A stretch of DNA of 26,611 nt from Chara braunii (lineage: Eukaryota; Streptophyta; Charophyceae; Charales; Characeae): NCBI GenBank assembly GCA_003427395.1, contig BFEA01000380.1:1423449-1450059 (forward strand), in the 5' to 3' direction. How positions within the stretch are numbered: the first letter of the stretch is position 1; each line of letters starts with the position of its first letter. Below, in pieces: positions 7,403 through 16,366 of this stretch. Below the pieces are notes generated by a model. That model was not told where the DNA came from and ran no database searches. It saw only the letters and a list, made by a program, of their open reading frames with translations. A program made the position numbers and the translations under genes.

Positions 7403-9947
7403 GGACTTTGGGGGGGTTTCTTGTCCAGCTTGGCCTGTCATCTCTTCAAACGAACACATAGTTCCCTCTACATAGTACTGCACATATCTGGCCTTCGGGC
7501 ACATATATCTTGCTGTACAATTACACAGAGCACACATAGCCTTCGCGCAGACACAAAAACATGGCCCTATGGGCCCATACAAAACATACATAGCCTCTGG
7601 CCACACATATACACACAACTACGATACTGGGCTGGGGGGGTCTATCAGGTATATGATGGGGTCTACGCATGCATGGCTTAGCTCTAGGGTAGGGTAGGGA
7701 TATAAGTCGCTCCGACTAGTCTGAGTTCCGCCTAGCCTTGGGTTACTAGGGGAAGGACGGTAGGATGTGTCCACGGGCACTGGCCTGCCTTGCTTAGGTA
7801 ATCGTGCTGGGTAGACTCTCTGAATTGGGCCTGTAGAAGATTGCATGAGCCTGGCGTCAGAAGTTCCCGTACGGCAAGGCTCGTCCACTTCCGCTTCCAT
7901 TAGGGCTGGGAGGTTGGCCCAGCCCGGGTGCTTGTCACTGCTGTCTGGTCCAAGTTGCCGTCAATACTGGTAGGGTGATGGTCCTGAGTTCTGGTCACAC
8001 TGAGGTAGGATAGTAGGGACAGGGGGTGCGCTGGGAGTATTAACGTGGGGATGGGTAGGGTAGGTGGCCTGTCCTGTCAGGACAACCATTGGCTGCCGCT
8101 ACCAGCAATCACCGCGGGTCTGGTCCTTGGCCTCTACAGCACCCTGGGCTTAAAAAAAAATAAAAAATAAAATGCAATAACCTTGTGGAGTGTTGCATAA
8201 CACATTGATCATGGCTGCTTTTGGGATGATGAGGCGTATTGGGACACGGTTACCGTAAGGCAGGGGTAGGCGATCTATTGATATCTTGTGATGGGATCAC
8301 CGACCTCCCTTCTCTATATGCCAGTGCCAAGAAATACATGCCATCGTTTGCCATAGTGCGAAGTAGTTGGACCAGGCGTCTTTTTGCCACTTTGACCTGA
8401 TTCCTGTGTGCTGTGTCCGACTCGCGATCTGGAGTTTGCAGAGCTTTTGAATGACCCCTCCATCCCAACTGCTGATTTTGATTTTTCTCTTTCTTCTTCC
8501 AAATCCTCATCTCCCAGCCATTCGCTTCCCATTCTTACTCTAGATCTTGAGGAGGCTGGTGCTCGTGACAGCTCCTGTTGAGGCTCTTCTTCTGGGATTC
8601 TTGCCTGTCTGGTTGTTACCGGTCTTGGTTCTCAGTGGGTGTCCTCGTGAGGTCTTCGTTGCACATCTCCAGGTGCTCCTGGAGCTATGGATCCTCTCGG
8701 ACCTCGTGATTGCGAGGTCCTGTCTCTCCCTTCTCTCCATTGTCTTTCTTCCACTTCCCTTCTCTTCTTCACCCCATGTTCTCCATGCTGCTCCTCTCCG
8801 TCTCATGCTCATTTCATTTGCTCCTTGGCTCTCGTTCAAAAAGGGGGGTTCTTGGTACCGCGCCTGTGCTTCGGAACATCTGTTCGGCCCTTGATGGGCC
8901 ATGCCTCTCCACTCAAGTGGGCCCTCCGGGTACCGTCGCAGGGGGTACTGTGGCACGGGGCAGTCCAGGTGGGATGCATCCTGGACAAGAGTTTCAATCT
9001 GTTGCAAATGATGTCCCATTTATTCCATGTGGAATCGGCCGCTCTGGAGGTGTTGCTGCTCCGACGGTCGTCTGGCATACCAATCTTCTCTGGAGTAGGG
9101 TACTGCCTGCATAGCTTGTCTTCCAACCCCTGGAATGTACGATCACCTATCCATCGGTCTCGACTTAACCACGGCTGCAGCAGTGAAGAACGGGCGTGCT
9201 CTTCCTGTAACTCATGTTGATGTGCTTCAAATCTCCGGTTCTGACACAGCGGCAGATCTTGCACTGAGTTCACATTTTCTCTGCGTGCCCCGTTAGCAGC
9301 TGATTTGGATCTGCCTCTAAGGTTTTCTCTTTCCTGCGCGGCGCTTTGTCTGCTTCACACTTGCAACCACCGGCTTTCCTCCCGATGATCCGCCTCTCTT
9401 CCTCCTGTTCCTGATCTCGCTGCTCTCAGTTTGGTCGAGTAAGAACTGTTGGTATCTTTCTGTGTGTCCTCCTTGCTGCGGGACTCCGTCTCTGTGGGAC
9501 TCTGTCTCTTCTCCTTGTTTCTTCTTGGGGATTTTGTGGGCAGTTCTCTTCCGTATGATAGTACCATCGGCATTGCTGGCACCAATCTGTGTAGGGTGAG
9601 GCTATGTCTACTTTCCAGCGATCTCCCTTCGGCAATGATATCTGAAGGCCGTGGGAGAGAAAAAACAAGGCAAAAACATCGGAAAGAATTCCATGGACGA
9701 GGGGATGCTTATTCCCATTGTAGGCCCGGTAGACCAAATTTTGTCCAGGGCTATGTGTCCCCCTAGGCCGTGGCCGCCTCCGACTCGGCCGCGCGGCCGA
9801 GGTATTTTGCGGCCGCGCCACAGCCAGGCGGCGGCACGCGCGCACGGCCTGCGCATGTCGGCCGCTGTCGGCCTGTGGAAAAAAAGAAAATCAAAAATTG
9901 GGGGGGGCGGTTTTTGATGTGTGAAAAAAAAAGGAAAAAAAAAAAAA

Positions 9948-10018
9948 TCGATTGATTGATTGTTTTTTTATCGACTGATTGACTGATTGACTGATTGATT
10001 GATTGTTTGATTGATTGG

Positions 10019-10059
<41 letters not shown>

Positions 10060-10106
10060 GGGGGAGGGGATAAGATCTTGATTGGGTTGATTGATTGATT
10101 GATTGA

Positions 10107-10149
<43 letters not shown>

Positions 10150-10150
10150 C
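9948..10150. repeat. (ATTG)n microsatellite
   Basis: A tetranucleotide tract of attg/gatt units is interrupted by short unique stretches such as gtgggggaggggataagatc (10059-10078). Translation gives spurious Ser-Ile-Asn-Gln repeats on the minus strand. Confidence 0.95.
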
Positions 10151-10161
10151 TCTCTCTCTCT

Positions 10162-10163
<2 letters not shown>

Positions 10164-10236
<73 letters not shown>

Positions 10237-10389
10237 ACANNNNNNNNNNNNNNNNNNNNNNNNNNNNNNNNNNNNNNNNNNNNNNNNNNNNNNNNNNNNN
10301 NNNNNNNNNNNNNNNNNNNNNNNNNNNNNNNNNNNNNNNNNNNNNNNNNNNNNNNNNNNNNNNNNNNNNNNNNNNNNNNNNNNNNNNNN
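10164..10389. repeat. (CA)n microsatellite running into an assembly gap
   Basis: A CA-dinucleotide run from 10164 leads directly into 150 N at 10240-10389. The gap probably reflects failure to assemble through the microsatellite, so the true length here is unknown. Confidence 0.95.
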
Positions 10390-11040
10390 CATCTGCATTT
10401 TTTTTTAAACACCTCATTTCCCTGCAAAAAACAGAAATTCATTTAAAAAAAAAACACAGGTCGACTCGGGGACCATATATCTCATGATAAAAAATGACAA
10501 AAAAAAATCCTGCTTTTCTTTATATATATATTTTTAATTTTGTTTAAATCGATTTTAGTTTTTGATTTTTTTAAAATCTTAAACAAAGTCGGATTCCAAA
10601 AAAAAAAAATATAGGAGTGTAGGATTTTCCAAGACTTACACCCCCATATATATATATATATTTTACGTATTTTTAAGGGGGGGTGGGGGGGGGGGGGGGG
10701 GGGATATTGAAAAACCAGGCTGCGGACTGGGCCTCATCGGCCTAGGCCGCGGCCGAGAATCTCGGCCGCAGCGGCTGAAATGCCCGCGGCCTAGGCCGCG
10801 GGTGTCACATAGGTCCAGGGTCCGTCATCTCTCGGGGCCTCACTCCTCTACTCGCCCAATGTGCAAAATGGAGAATGCATGTACCGCTGTAAGTGCAGTG
10901 AACAATATAGTAATATACCCGTGCCACCATAGTTTTTGTCTTTTCCATATTTGGCAACCTGGTGCGACGAGGTCCTATATATCCCCCTCGAAACTGGGCA
11001 TGACACGCTGAGTGGATTTGTGTGTACTTAATCTTCTCGC

Positions 11041-11160
11041 GTCTCCTAAATGTGATGGTGAAACCTAACTAATGAGCCTGAATGGTACACCCCTATAAGC
11101 GTCTCCCAAATGTGATGGTGATACCTGGCCTATGAGTGTGAATTGTACACCCCTGTAACT
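11041..11160. repeat. 60-bp tandem duplication
   Basis: Two 60-bp units begin gtctcctaaatgtgatggtg (11041) and gtctcccaaatgtgatggtg (11101). Both end near gtacacccct. They differ at about ten positions. If the LINE extends past the inserted element, this could be part of its 5' region; that is speculative. Confidence 0.93.
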
Positions 11161-11176
11161 GTTGAGAAACGGACCT

Positions 11177-11270
11177 GAGTTCGAATCCTGATTGAGACAG
11201 ACGAGTTTGAATCCTGAGCGAAACGGACTTGAGTCCGCATCATGATCAAATCAGATGAGTTCGAATATTG
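11177..11270. repeat. Tandem array of B-box-like units
   Basis: Four units with 26-28 bp spacing start at 11177, 11203, 11231 and 11257. They read gagttcgaatcctg, gagtttgaatcctg, gagtccgcatcatg and gagttcgaatattg. The first resembles the tRNA B-box consensus GGTTCRANYCC. The linkers between units are related but more variable. Confidence 0.8.
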
Positions 11271-11425
11271 ATCGAATAAGAACCACTTGAATAAAATACC
11301 TCTGACCCAAATTACCCTGGGGCCGATCAATTCGATGATGATACCTTGAGGCTGTCATCATTTGAAATAAAGATAAAAAGGAAACTTAGAAAAGTGATAG
11401 TGTTCACTGAATACATACATACATA

Positions 11426-11560
11426 TTTACCAGGCAGCTCTGTTTGACAATAAGCACCGCGACGTCGACAGCACCCTGCTACGGTTTTCTCCGGTCAGGT
11501 CTAGCGTCAATGGTCGGGGCTGTCACTGCGGGCCATGCTGTGCCTCTAGTGCCAGCGGCA
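11426..11560. repeat. Dispersed repeat R, copy 1
   Basis: The segment starts with the core tttaccaggcagctctgttt and continues through gcaccctgctac, tttctccggtcaggt and gcctctagtgccagcggc. The whole ~130 bp recurs, at roughly three-quarters identity, at 15934-16072. The core alone also occurs at 15359 and 16302. Confidence 0.85.
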
Positions 11561-13455
11561 TTTGACAATTCATACATACATGCATACAATAAATTCTTTC
11601 CTGACCGCTACATGCGGCCCCGAATGGCTCAGTGATTCGGAGGCCTAGCCAAGCAAGACTTTCTTTTTTTGTTTTCTTTTCCTTTTTCCGGAGAAGGCAG
11701 GAGTATTGGACCGTTGGGGTGGGAGAGCTTCACCACAAAACTCTACCTTTTTTCGAAAGGTCTGCGACAGCCATTGGAGATGTAAGGTGGTTATCCTCCG
11801 TTTTGTAGCGCATCCAGTCACCCGGAGTGAAAAAACCGCAAGGGGCATGCACACTCCCACTTGCCGATTCTTGAACGTATCTGGCAATGGTATGTCCAGC
11901 TTCCGTCTAGAATGTCCTAGTGTGAGTGTGTTCTCTAATGCTGTTTTCCATCGTGGTTTGTTAAGAATTCTGTATGCCGGCGTTGGTTTGTACTTGTATC
12001 ATCATGGTACTCTTTTCCGCATCTGTCAGCGTCGTACCAGAGGACATTTGTTACAACGGCAGAGTTTACGAATTGAACCTGGTCTATAAAGAAGGAGAAG
12101 TGAAGCTACCAAGTAAGGACTACTAGAAAGAGGACTCCAGATCAGTGGTATGGAGCTTGGCTCGCTCAAAATCTTTATAAAAAAAAGGAAAAAGAAGCCT
12201 AAAACCCAAAGCCCAAACCCACCGAATGACGCTTTGACAGTTTGGCCCTAAAAGGATGGTCAGTTCAGGACCAGCAGGACCAGCTGAGATGGGAATTTGG
12301 CAGATGGCGTAGGGCCAGACTCCCGCTGGAGCCATGGTTGTGTGTGCATAGGAAGGATCATCCTGGACTTGATGATGGCCAGGTTCATACGTTACTGGCA
12401 CGGGCCTGGTTCATACTAGCCTGGCTTGGCCCTTTAGACCATGGCAGCCGGAGGAGACCTGAGAGCTGTGACCAGTGAAGGGGGGTTAAGGTTCAGTAAT
12501 TAGTTTGGCTGGTTACTCGCCGGAGTTCTTGTGTTTTCCAGGCCACCAAACTGTTGAATTCTCTTCATGTAATTTTGTGAGTTGTGCTTTGACTCCTTTG
12601 TATCAAGTAGTAGTAGGCCTCTGCGAACTGATCCACCTTGAGGTGGTCTTAGAGGGGTCCTTGGAAAACTGGCAGTGAGGGCTGGGAGCCTTGGAGATTG
12701 AGCAAGCACCATGGCGAGTATTGATCAGGGCGGCATTTTTGGTTTTGTTTTTTTGGACCTTGCGCACTCTAGAAGTGACAATGCATCTGACACCGTCGTT
12801 TGTAGTTGGATAGTCGAAAGAATCAGTGAGTGTGGAAATTTCAATCGCGTTTAGTGGTGAGATGAGGGTGATGGATGGGGCAAGGGGGTAAAAGTCTTTC
12901 ACGGTTTTTATTACTAATGAAGGACGTCAGGGTCAGGAGAGTAAAATGTGATGCTTATGACGAGTGTCCTGCGGTCTATATGCTGTTGAGGAACTGACAT
13001 GTTTTTCACGTTTTGGATTTATGGCAGGCTATGCTCGCATCATTGCAAATGTGGTGGCTTTTTCTCATTGTTTCGATCAGAAGGGGATGTTTGTAACACT
13101 GTATTTCATAAGGTACGTATGCATACTATGCACTGTGCAACGTGACAGGATGTGAAATCTATATATATGTATGCCAACCAAAGAGGTAAAACAATATTTC
13201 TGTTCCCAAGGACGCTCTGTTACATGCACAGATATGCAATGTACGTAATAACCGAGGAACTGCAGTGTGATGAAAAGGACTGAATGGACAATACAGTGCG
13301 AGTAGAATCTCGACAGACAATGTGCATTCTCATACATACAAAAGGTGCTGAATAGCGCAGGGAAGACTTTGATACAAAGACTGACCTGACAGGACTGACC
13401 TCATTCACGTAGTTCAGAGTAACGAAGCAGAATGCTAGAATACTACTAACTAGCC
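11561..13455. other. No gene recognised
   Basis: No protein family, splice-supported gene or RNA gene is recognised. A weak A-box-like cgaatggctcagtgattcgg lies near 11621 without a matching B-box. The longest open frame, 127 residues from 11706, has no family features. Confidence 0.4.
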
Positions 13456-13844
13456 CAATCGATGTTTGAACTCGGACTAAACATGCATGATATCCATCAC
13501 CGAGTGTGAAGGAGCCTGGCGCTGTACACAGGAAGAAAGCGCCAGGTCCAGACATACACAGACAAAGAGATAAAGATCAGACGAAAGGAGGGAGAAGGAT
13601 GGGAATGTCGTTAACACCAAGTCTTGGTCACCAATCCCACGTTGCCATGTCTGAATCCCCAAAGTCGAGTCTGGATCAAATGTCACCAAGCTCTGTATCT
13701 CTTCTCTCATAGTCTGCAAATGCAGTGAAGTCAGAAGTTGAGAGGGAGAGAAGAGATGGTGGCCTTGAGAAAAGGAAGAAGAAGAACTCTCTCTCATCCT
13801 GTTACGAACCAGATACTAACCTGTGATGTGGCACTGTGCTGCAG

Positions 13845-13872
13845 GTACGAAGCTGGAGCAACGGCGCTGCAG
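13845..13872 (+). other. Putative micro-exon (28 nt), arm A
   Basis: The stretch is preceded by gtgctgcag (acceptor-like) and followed by gtaggt (donor-like). The equivalent in arm B is 37 nt, also bounded by ttgcag and gtaagt. The two differ by nine bases, keeping the same phase. The flanking frame reads CCRYEAGATALQV, against CCRYIEDEAEAMAPQV in arm B. Splicing is inferred from these signals only. Confidence 0.4.
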
Positions 13873-14211
13873 GTAGGTACCTCTGGCCTCCGCCCAAGCC
13901 CTCTCTCTCTCTCTAGTACTACCTAGCTATGGCGCCCAGCGCTGGAGACTACAGCTACCTACTGCGCCCAGCGCTGAAGACTACAAGCTAACGCTACTAC
14001 TACTACACTGCAGCGCTCCCTCCAGAGTGCTGCTCCCGAATCCTGAAGACTACAACTGCCGACCGCCTACCTCGGAAGTGCCTGGGAAGTCCTATGTACT
14101 ACCTCGGCCTGCCTCCTGACTACTGGAGGCCAGTCAGGCGGAGGAGGCAGCTCTTGCCAATGCCGAAGTGTGCCAGGGGCTGGTGTGCAGCAGCCTGCTT
14201 GAGGCTGGCGT

Positions 14212-14515
14212 GGGAAACAGACTATTAATAGTCTGTTCCCGAAACCCTGGTTCGGTGCCTGAGTTTCAGGGCCGGTCGTTCTGATGAACGACCGAAAATG
14301 GCCCTTGGGTTCAGGCTAAAAATGCTATTACCATTTTTAGTCTGAACCGTCGCAGGGGCTGTAGGCCCTGAAAGTCAGGCTTTCGGCCTGAACCGACATG
14401 GGGCCTATAAGCCCTGGATTCCAGGCTTTCGGCCTGAAATTCAGGCTTTTGGCCTGAAAACCGTCGGGCCTGCAAAATGGCCGTCGGGCCTGCAAAATGG
14501 CCCGTGTGTGCACGC
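14212..14515 (+). repeat. Array of hairpins in GC-rich tract
   Basis: Successive inverted repeats occur: gggaaacagactatt/aatagtctgttccc (14212-14240), cggtcgttc/gaacgaccg (14273-14294), and ggttcaggctaaaaatg with catttttagtctgaacc (14309-14348, one mismatch). Then come several short caggctttcggcctg-type hairpins (about 14380, 14422 and 14443). A 20-bp unit containing ccgtcgggcctgcaaaatgg is repeated twice at 14461-14500. Arm B keeps the cagg/cctg richness but not the long perfect stems. Confidence 0.85.
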
Positions 14516-14541
14516 GCTGCATGTAACACTATCAGAACTGC

Positions 14542-14742
14542 ATGATGCCGCACTGTGACGAACATCCTGCTGTTTTCTTGACATGTGGGCAACATGTCCT
14601 CTGTCGGGATTGTTTCGATGGGATGGTTCGTGCTAGCCGTCCGGCTGAATGCTGTACTAGCGCAACTCTCCTTGGGTATCCCTTTGAACATCCCCGTCAT
14701 CCTCACCGTAGTTGTCCTATCTGCCGAGGGGGCGACAGATGA
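14542..14742 (+). CDS. RING-finger exon (possible E3 ubiquitin ligase fragment)
   Basis: The 66-residue frame contains a C3HC4 RING signature: Cys5, Cys15-x2-His18-x2-Cys21-x2-Cys24, then Cys58-Pro-Ile-Cys61. A further Cys codon just before the chosen ATG supplies the eighth ligand, giving Cx4C for the first pair where RING domains usually have Cx2C. RING domains recruit ubiquitin-conjugating enzymes, so a ubiquitin-ligase role is the family expectation. An in-frame TAA lies 17 bases upstream of the ATG. The preceding actatcag could be a splice acceptor, so this may be a terminal exon ending at TGA 14740-14742. No upstream exon is confirmed and it may be a relic. It lies just after arm A, and part of it is tandemly duplicated downstream. 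Confidence 0.55.
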   Translation: MMPHCDEHPAVFLTCGQHVLCRDCFDGMVRASRPAECCTSATLLGYPFEHPRHPHRSCPICRGGDR

Positions 14743-15190
14743 AGTGTAGAAGAAACAGAAAAAAAGAAACCAAGTAAAAAGATAAAAAAAAAAAAAGAAA
14801 CCAAGGAAGGAAAAACACAGATAAAGAAACCTGAGAAAAAAGAAAAAAGAAAAAAGAAAAAAGAAAAATATGTTCTGTGGGATGGTAATTGGATTATCTG
14901 TGGGATGTGTCACTTGCTTCGTCTGTTTAATAGGCTTTCTTCTTCTGTGAGGTTTGGTTTCCTCCGCCATTTCTTTACCTCTTTGCCTTTTGGCTGAGTG
15001 CAAGTTGGTCTTCGTGACACACGGGGATGGGGGCAGCCAGCGCTCAACCTGTCATCCACGTGGCTGGTCTTGTACGTAAGAGGTGACGAACAGGTGGGGC
15101 TTTCCTTCCTCACTTTTTTTACTTTTTTTCTTTTTCTTGTTCCGTCTTTGTCCGCCTTTGTGCTCCGATTTCCACTGTGACAATATATAG
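14620..15190 (+). repeat. RING-containing tandem unit A
   Basis: Unit A runs from gggatggttcgtgctagcc through the end of the RING exon, an A-rich spacer (14750-14870), the gatctgtgggatgtgt and aggctttctt blocks, acacggggatgggggcagcc (15020) and gtgacaatatat. The same series recurs at 15386-15926, offset 737-766 bp, with length changes mainly in the A-rich and T-rich spacers. Confidence 0.9.
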
Positions 15191-15205
15191 TTATGTGAAA
15201 ATATA

Positions 15206-15360
15206 TGTACGAGTCGGTGAAACTCCGACGAAACAGTTTGTCACAGCCCCTTGTTTCTTGTCCTCTTCTCCCTCTCTGCCTACGGTATGTACGAGTCGGT
15301 GACGAAACAGTTTGTCACAGCCCCTTGTTTCTTGTCCTCTTCTCCCTCTCTGCCTACGGT
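15206..15360. repeat. 82-bp tandem duplication
   Basis: The block tgtacgagtcggtga ... ctctctgcctacggt occurs at 15206 and again at 15288. The second copy lacks eight bases after gagtcggtga; otherwise the copies are almost identical. It lies between the two RING units. Confidence 0.95.
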
Positions 15361-15385
15361 TTACCGGGCAGCTCTGTTTGATGAT
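15359..15385. repeat. 28-bp core motif R, copy 2
   Basis: The core tttaccgggcagctctgttt is present, but it is followed immediately by the RING unit B sequence instead of the rest of repeat R. This marks a recombination junction. Confidence 0.75.
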
Positions 15386-15493
15386 GGGATGGTTCGTGCT
15401 AGCCATCCTGCTGAATGCTGTGCTGGCGCAGCTCTCCTTGGGTATCCTTGTGAACATCCACATCATCCTCACTGTAGCTGTCCTATCTGCTGA
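15386..15493 (+). pseudogene. Truncated second RING copy
   Basis: The frame reads GMVRASHPAECC through CSCPIC and then meets TGA (15491-15493). It corresponds to residues 27-61 of the RING exon at 14542, with substitutions. It keeps only the last Cys pair and has lost the first six zinc ligands, which are replaced by the unrelated core motif R. It cannot fold as a RING domain. Confidence 0.8.
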
Positions 15494-15926
15494 GGTGGGG
15501 ACAGATAGAGCCTTCGACACTACCGACAGATGCGGAGTTAAAGAAAAAAAGGAAAAATGAAAAAAAGAGAAAATAAAAAATAAGGAAATAAGAAAAAAAA
15601 ATATATATGTTGATCTGTGGGATGTGTTATTTGCTTTCTGACAATTGGATTATCTGCGGGATGTGTTATTTGCTTTGTTTGACTGATAGGCTTTCTTTCC
15701 CTGTCAGGTTTGGTTCCCTCCTCCTTTTCTTTACGTCTTTGCCTTTTGGCTGCGTGCAAGTGGGTCCTTGTGACACACGGGGATGGGGGCAGCCAGCGCT
15801 CGACCTGTCATCCACGTGGCTGGCCTTGTACGTAAGAGGTGATGAACAGGTGGGGCTTTCCTTCTTTTCCTTTCCTTGTTTTGCTTTTTTTCGCCTTCGC
15901 GCTCTGATTCAGTGTGACGATATATG
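15386..15926 (+). repeat. RING-containing tandem unit B
   Basis: Second copy of the unit at 14620-15190. The gatctgtgggatgtgtta block is itself partly duplicated here (15613 and 15652). The acacggggatgggggcagcc block is at 15774. Confidence 0.88.
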
Positions 15927-15933
15927 CCTACGG

Positions 15934-16072
15934 TTTACCGGGCAGTTCTGTCTGACGATATATACAACGACTTCGATAGCACCCTGCTACAGCTTTCTCC
16001 GGTCAGGTAACCTGACCATCTGTGGTGGGGGTCGTCACTACACGGCCATGCCGAGCCTCTAGTGCCAGCGGC
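15934..16072. repeat. Dispersed repeat R, copy 3
   Basis: Begins tttaccgggcagttctgtct and continues with agcaccctgctac, tttctccggtcaggt and cctctagtgccagcggc, matching 11426-11560. A short inverted repeat, ggtcaggtaacctgacc, lies inside it. Confidence 0.85.
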
Positions 16073-16301
16073 GTGTCTGGAGTGTGTTTTCTGGCTGTGA
16101 TAGACCTTTCTTTTTTTTGTGGGTGTTTTGCGGGCTTGTGATGGGGTGTGAACGGACAGTCTGTAGAGTTTTTTCCATCTGGTGTGGGTGAGTGATAGTC
16201 TGCTTTGATTTTCGTCACAGGTACCTTGAGGGCAGTGGTTGGTGCCCACCTCAGGGTATCAGTTTTTGTTCAGTCGTTGATGCATTATATATTGTCTACA
16301 G

Positions 16302-16366
16302 TCTACCGAGCAGCTCTGTTTGACAATATATTGACAATATATATTGAGTATTATTGACAATATATG
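16302..16366. repeat. Core motif R, copy 4, with tgacaatata repeats
   Basis: The core ctaccgagcagctctgtttg leads into three tgacaatatat units with AT-rich spacers. Confidence 0.75.

Larger units (their letters stand above)
7041..8172 (+). mobile_element. tRNA-headed retroposon nested in LINE ORF1
   Basis: The insertion is bounded by a perfect 10-bp duplication, tgcaataacc, at 7031-7040 and 8173-8182. It begins with a tRNA-like head (A-box tagctcagtggt) and ends in an A-rich tail (8151-8172), the structure of a SINE or other Pol III-derived retroposon copied by LINE machinery. Excision at the duplication makes the surrounding LINE ORF1 frame continuous on the minus strand. At 1,132 bp it is much longer than ordinary SINEs (100-600 bp). 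A second tRNA-like box pair at 7330-7402 suggests a composite or nested element. No protein is recognised in the body. Confidence 0.85.
2230..9750 (-). mobile_element. Decayed LINE retrotransposon with nested insertions
   Basis: This is a two-ORF non-LTR retrotransposon on the minus strand. ORF1 carries a CCHC knuckle and ORF2 carries an APE-type endonuclease, a reverse transcriptase and a C-terminal Trp-rich zinc-knuckle-like region, an order typical of L1-clade plant elements. Such elements copy themselves by target-primed reverse transcription. This copy is dead: it has many stops and frameshifts, two internal tandem duplications, and two internal insertions at 3809-3913 and 7041-8172. A third insertion, 9751-10812, truncates or splits its 5' side. 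Neither terminus of the LINE is defined. After subtracting the insertions about 6.3 kb of LINE remains, close to full length for the family. Confidence 0.85.
6639..9750 (-). pseudogene. LINE ORF1 (RNA-binding protein), broken
   Basis: LINE ORF1 proteins bind the element RNA and often carry zinc knuckles. Here a CX2CX4HX4C knuckle (CQQCRWYYHTEENC) is encoded at 9581-9540. Downstream come basic, Arg/Ser/Gln-rich segments in several frames (9500-8300). The last part reads GNRVPIRLIIPKAAMINVLC up to the retroposon at 8172 and resumes at 7040 with GYCKFYFPLIDAPIPPDF in the same frame. ORF1 ends at a TAG beside the start of ORF2 (about 6639). Frameshifts and stops are frequent. That all parts belong to one ORF1 is inferred from the knuckle, from frame continuity across the retroposon and from position before ORF2. 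Confidence 0.65.
9751..10812. mobile_element. GC-ended TIR element with 8-bp duplication
   Basis: An 8-bp direct repeat, gtccaggg, flanks the segment (9743-9750 and 10813-10820). The ends are inverted: ctatgtgtccccctaggcc on the left, against a right end whose complement reads ctatgtgacacccgcgg. Both subterminal regions are very rich in GGCC/CGGCCG (9765-9880 and 10730-10805). An 8-bp duplication with short inverted termini suggests a hAT-like non-autonomous element; the superfamily is inferred. The interior holds only an (ATTG)n tract, a (CA)n tract, 150 undetermined bases, A/T-rich filler and a G-run, so no transposase is visible, although the gap could hide a little sequence. Confidence 0.75.
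13456..14515 (+). repeat. Inverted ~1.06-kb repeat, arm A
   Basis: This segment aligns along its length with the reverse complement of 23190-24300. Shared landmarks in order include gcctggcgct and caggaagaa near 13515, acatacacagac (13551), gtctggatc (13670), the aagaagaagaactctctctc block, the micro-exon (13845-13872), gcgcccagcgct, ctccagagtgctgct, gaatcctgaagact, gtgcctgggaagtcc, ctcttgccaatgcc, and the GC-rich cagg/cctg tract. Identity is visibly uneven. The arms could be two copies of one mobile element, an inverted segmental duplication, or long terminal inverted repeats of a ~10.8-kb unit. Confidence 0.8.

Noticed and set aside
7684-7702. Telomere-like gggtagggtaggga
   Set aside because: Only two or three units are present, and they fit no sustained telomeric repeat.
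10140-10487. Long frames of His-Thr, Cys-Val or unknown residues
   Set aside because: They are translations of the CA microsatellite and the N gap.
11041-11270. CRISPR array
   Set aside because: The repeats are contiguous or imperfect, with related linkers; there are no unique spacers and the genome is eukaryotic in character.
14311-15003. 230-residue minus-strand frame opposite the RING exon
   Set aside because: It runs through an A/T-rich spacer that translates to Phe/Leu runs and is antisense to a recognisable RING signature.
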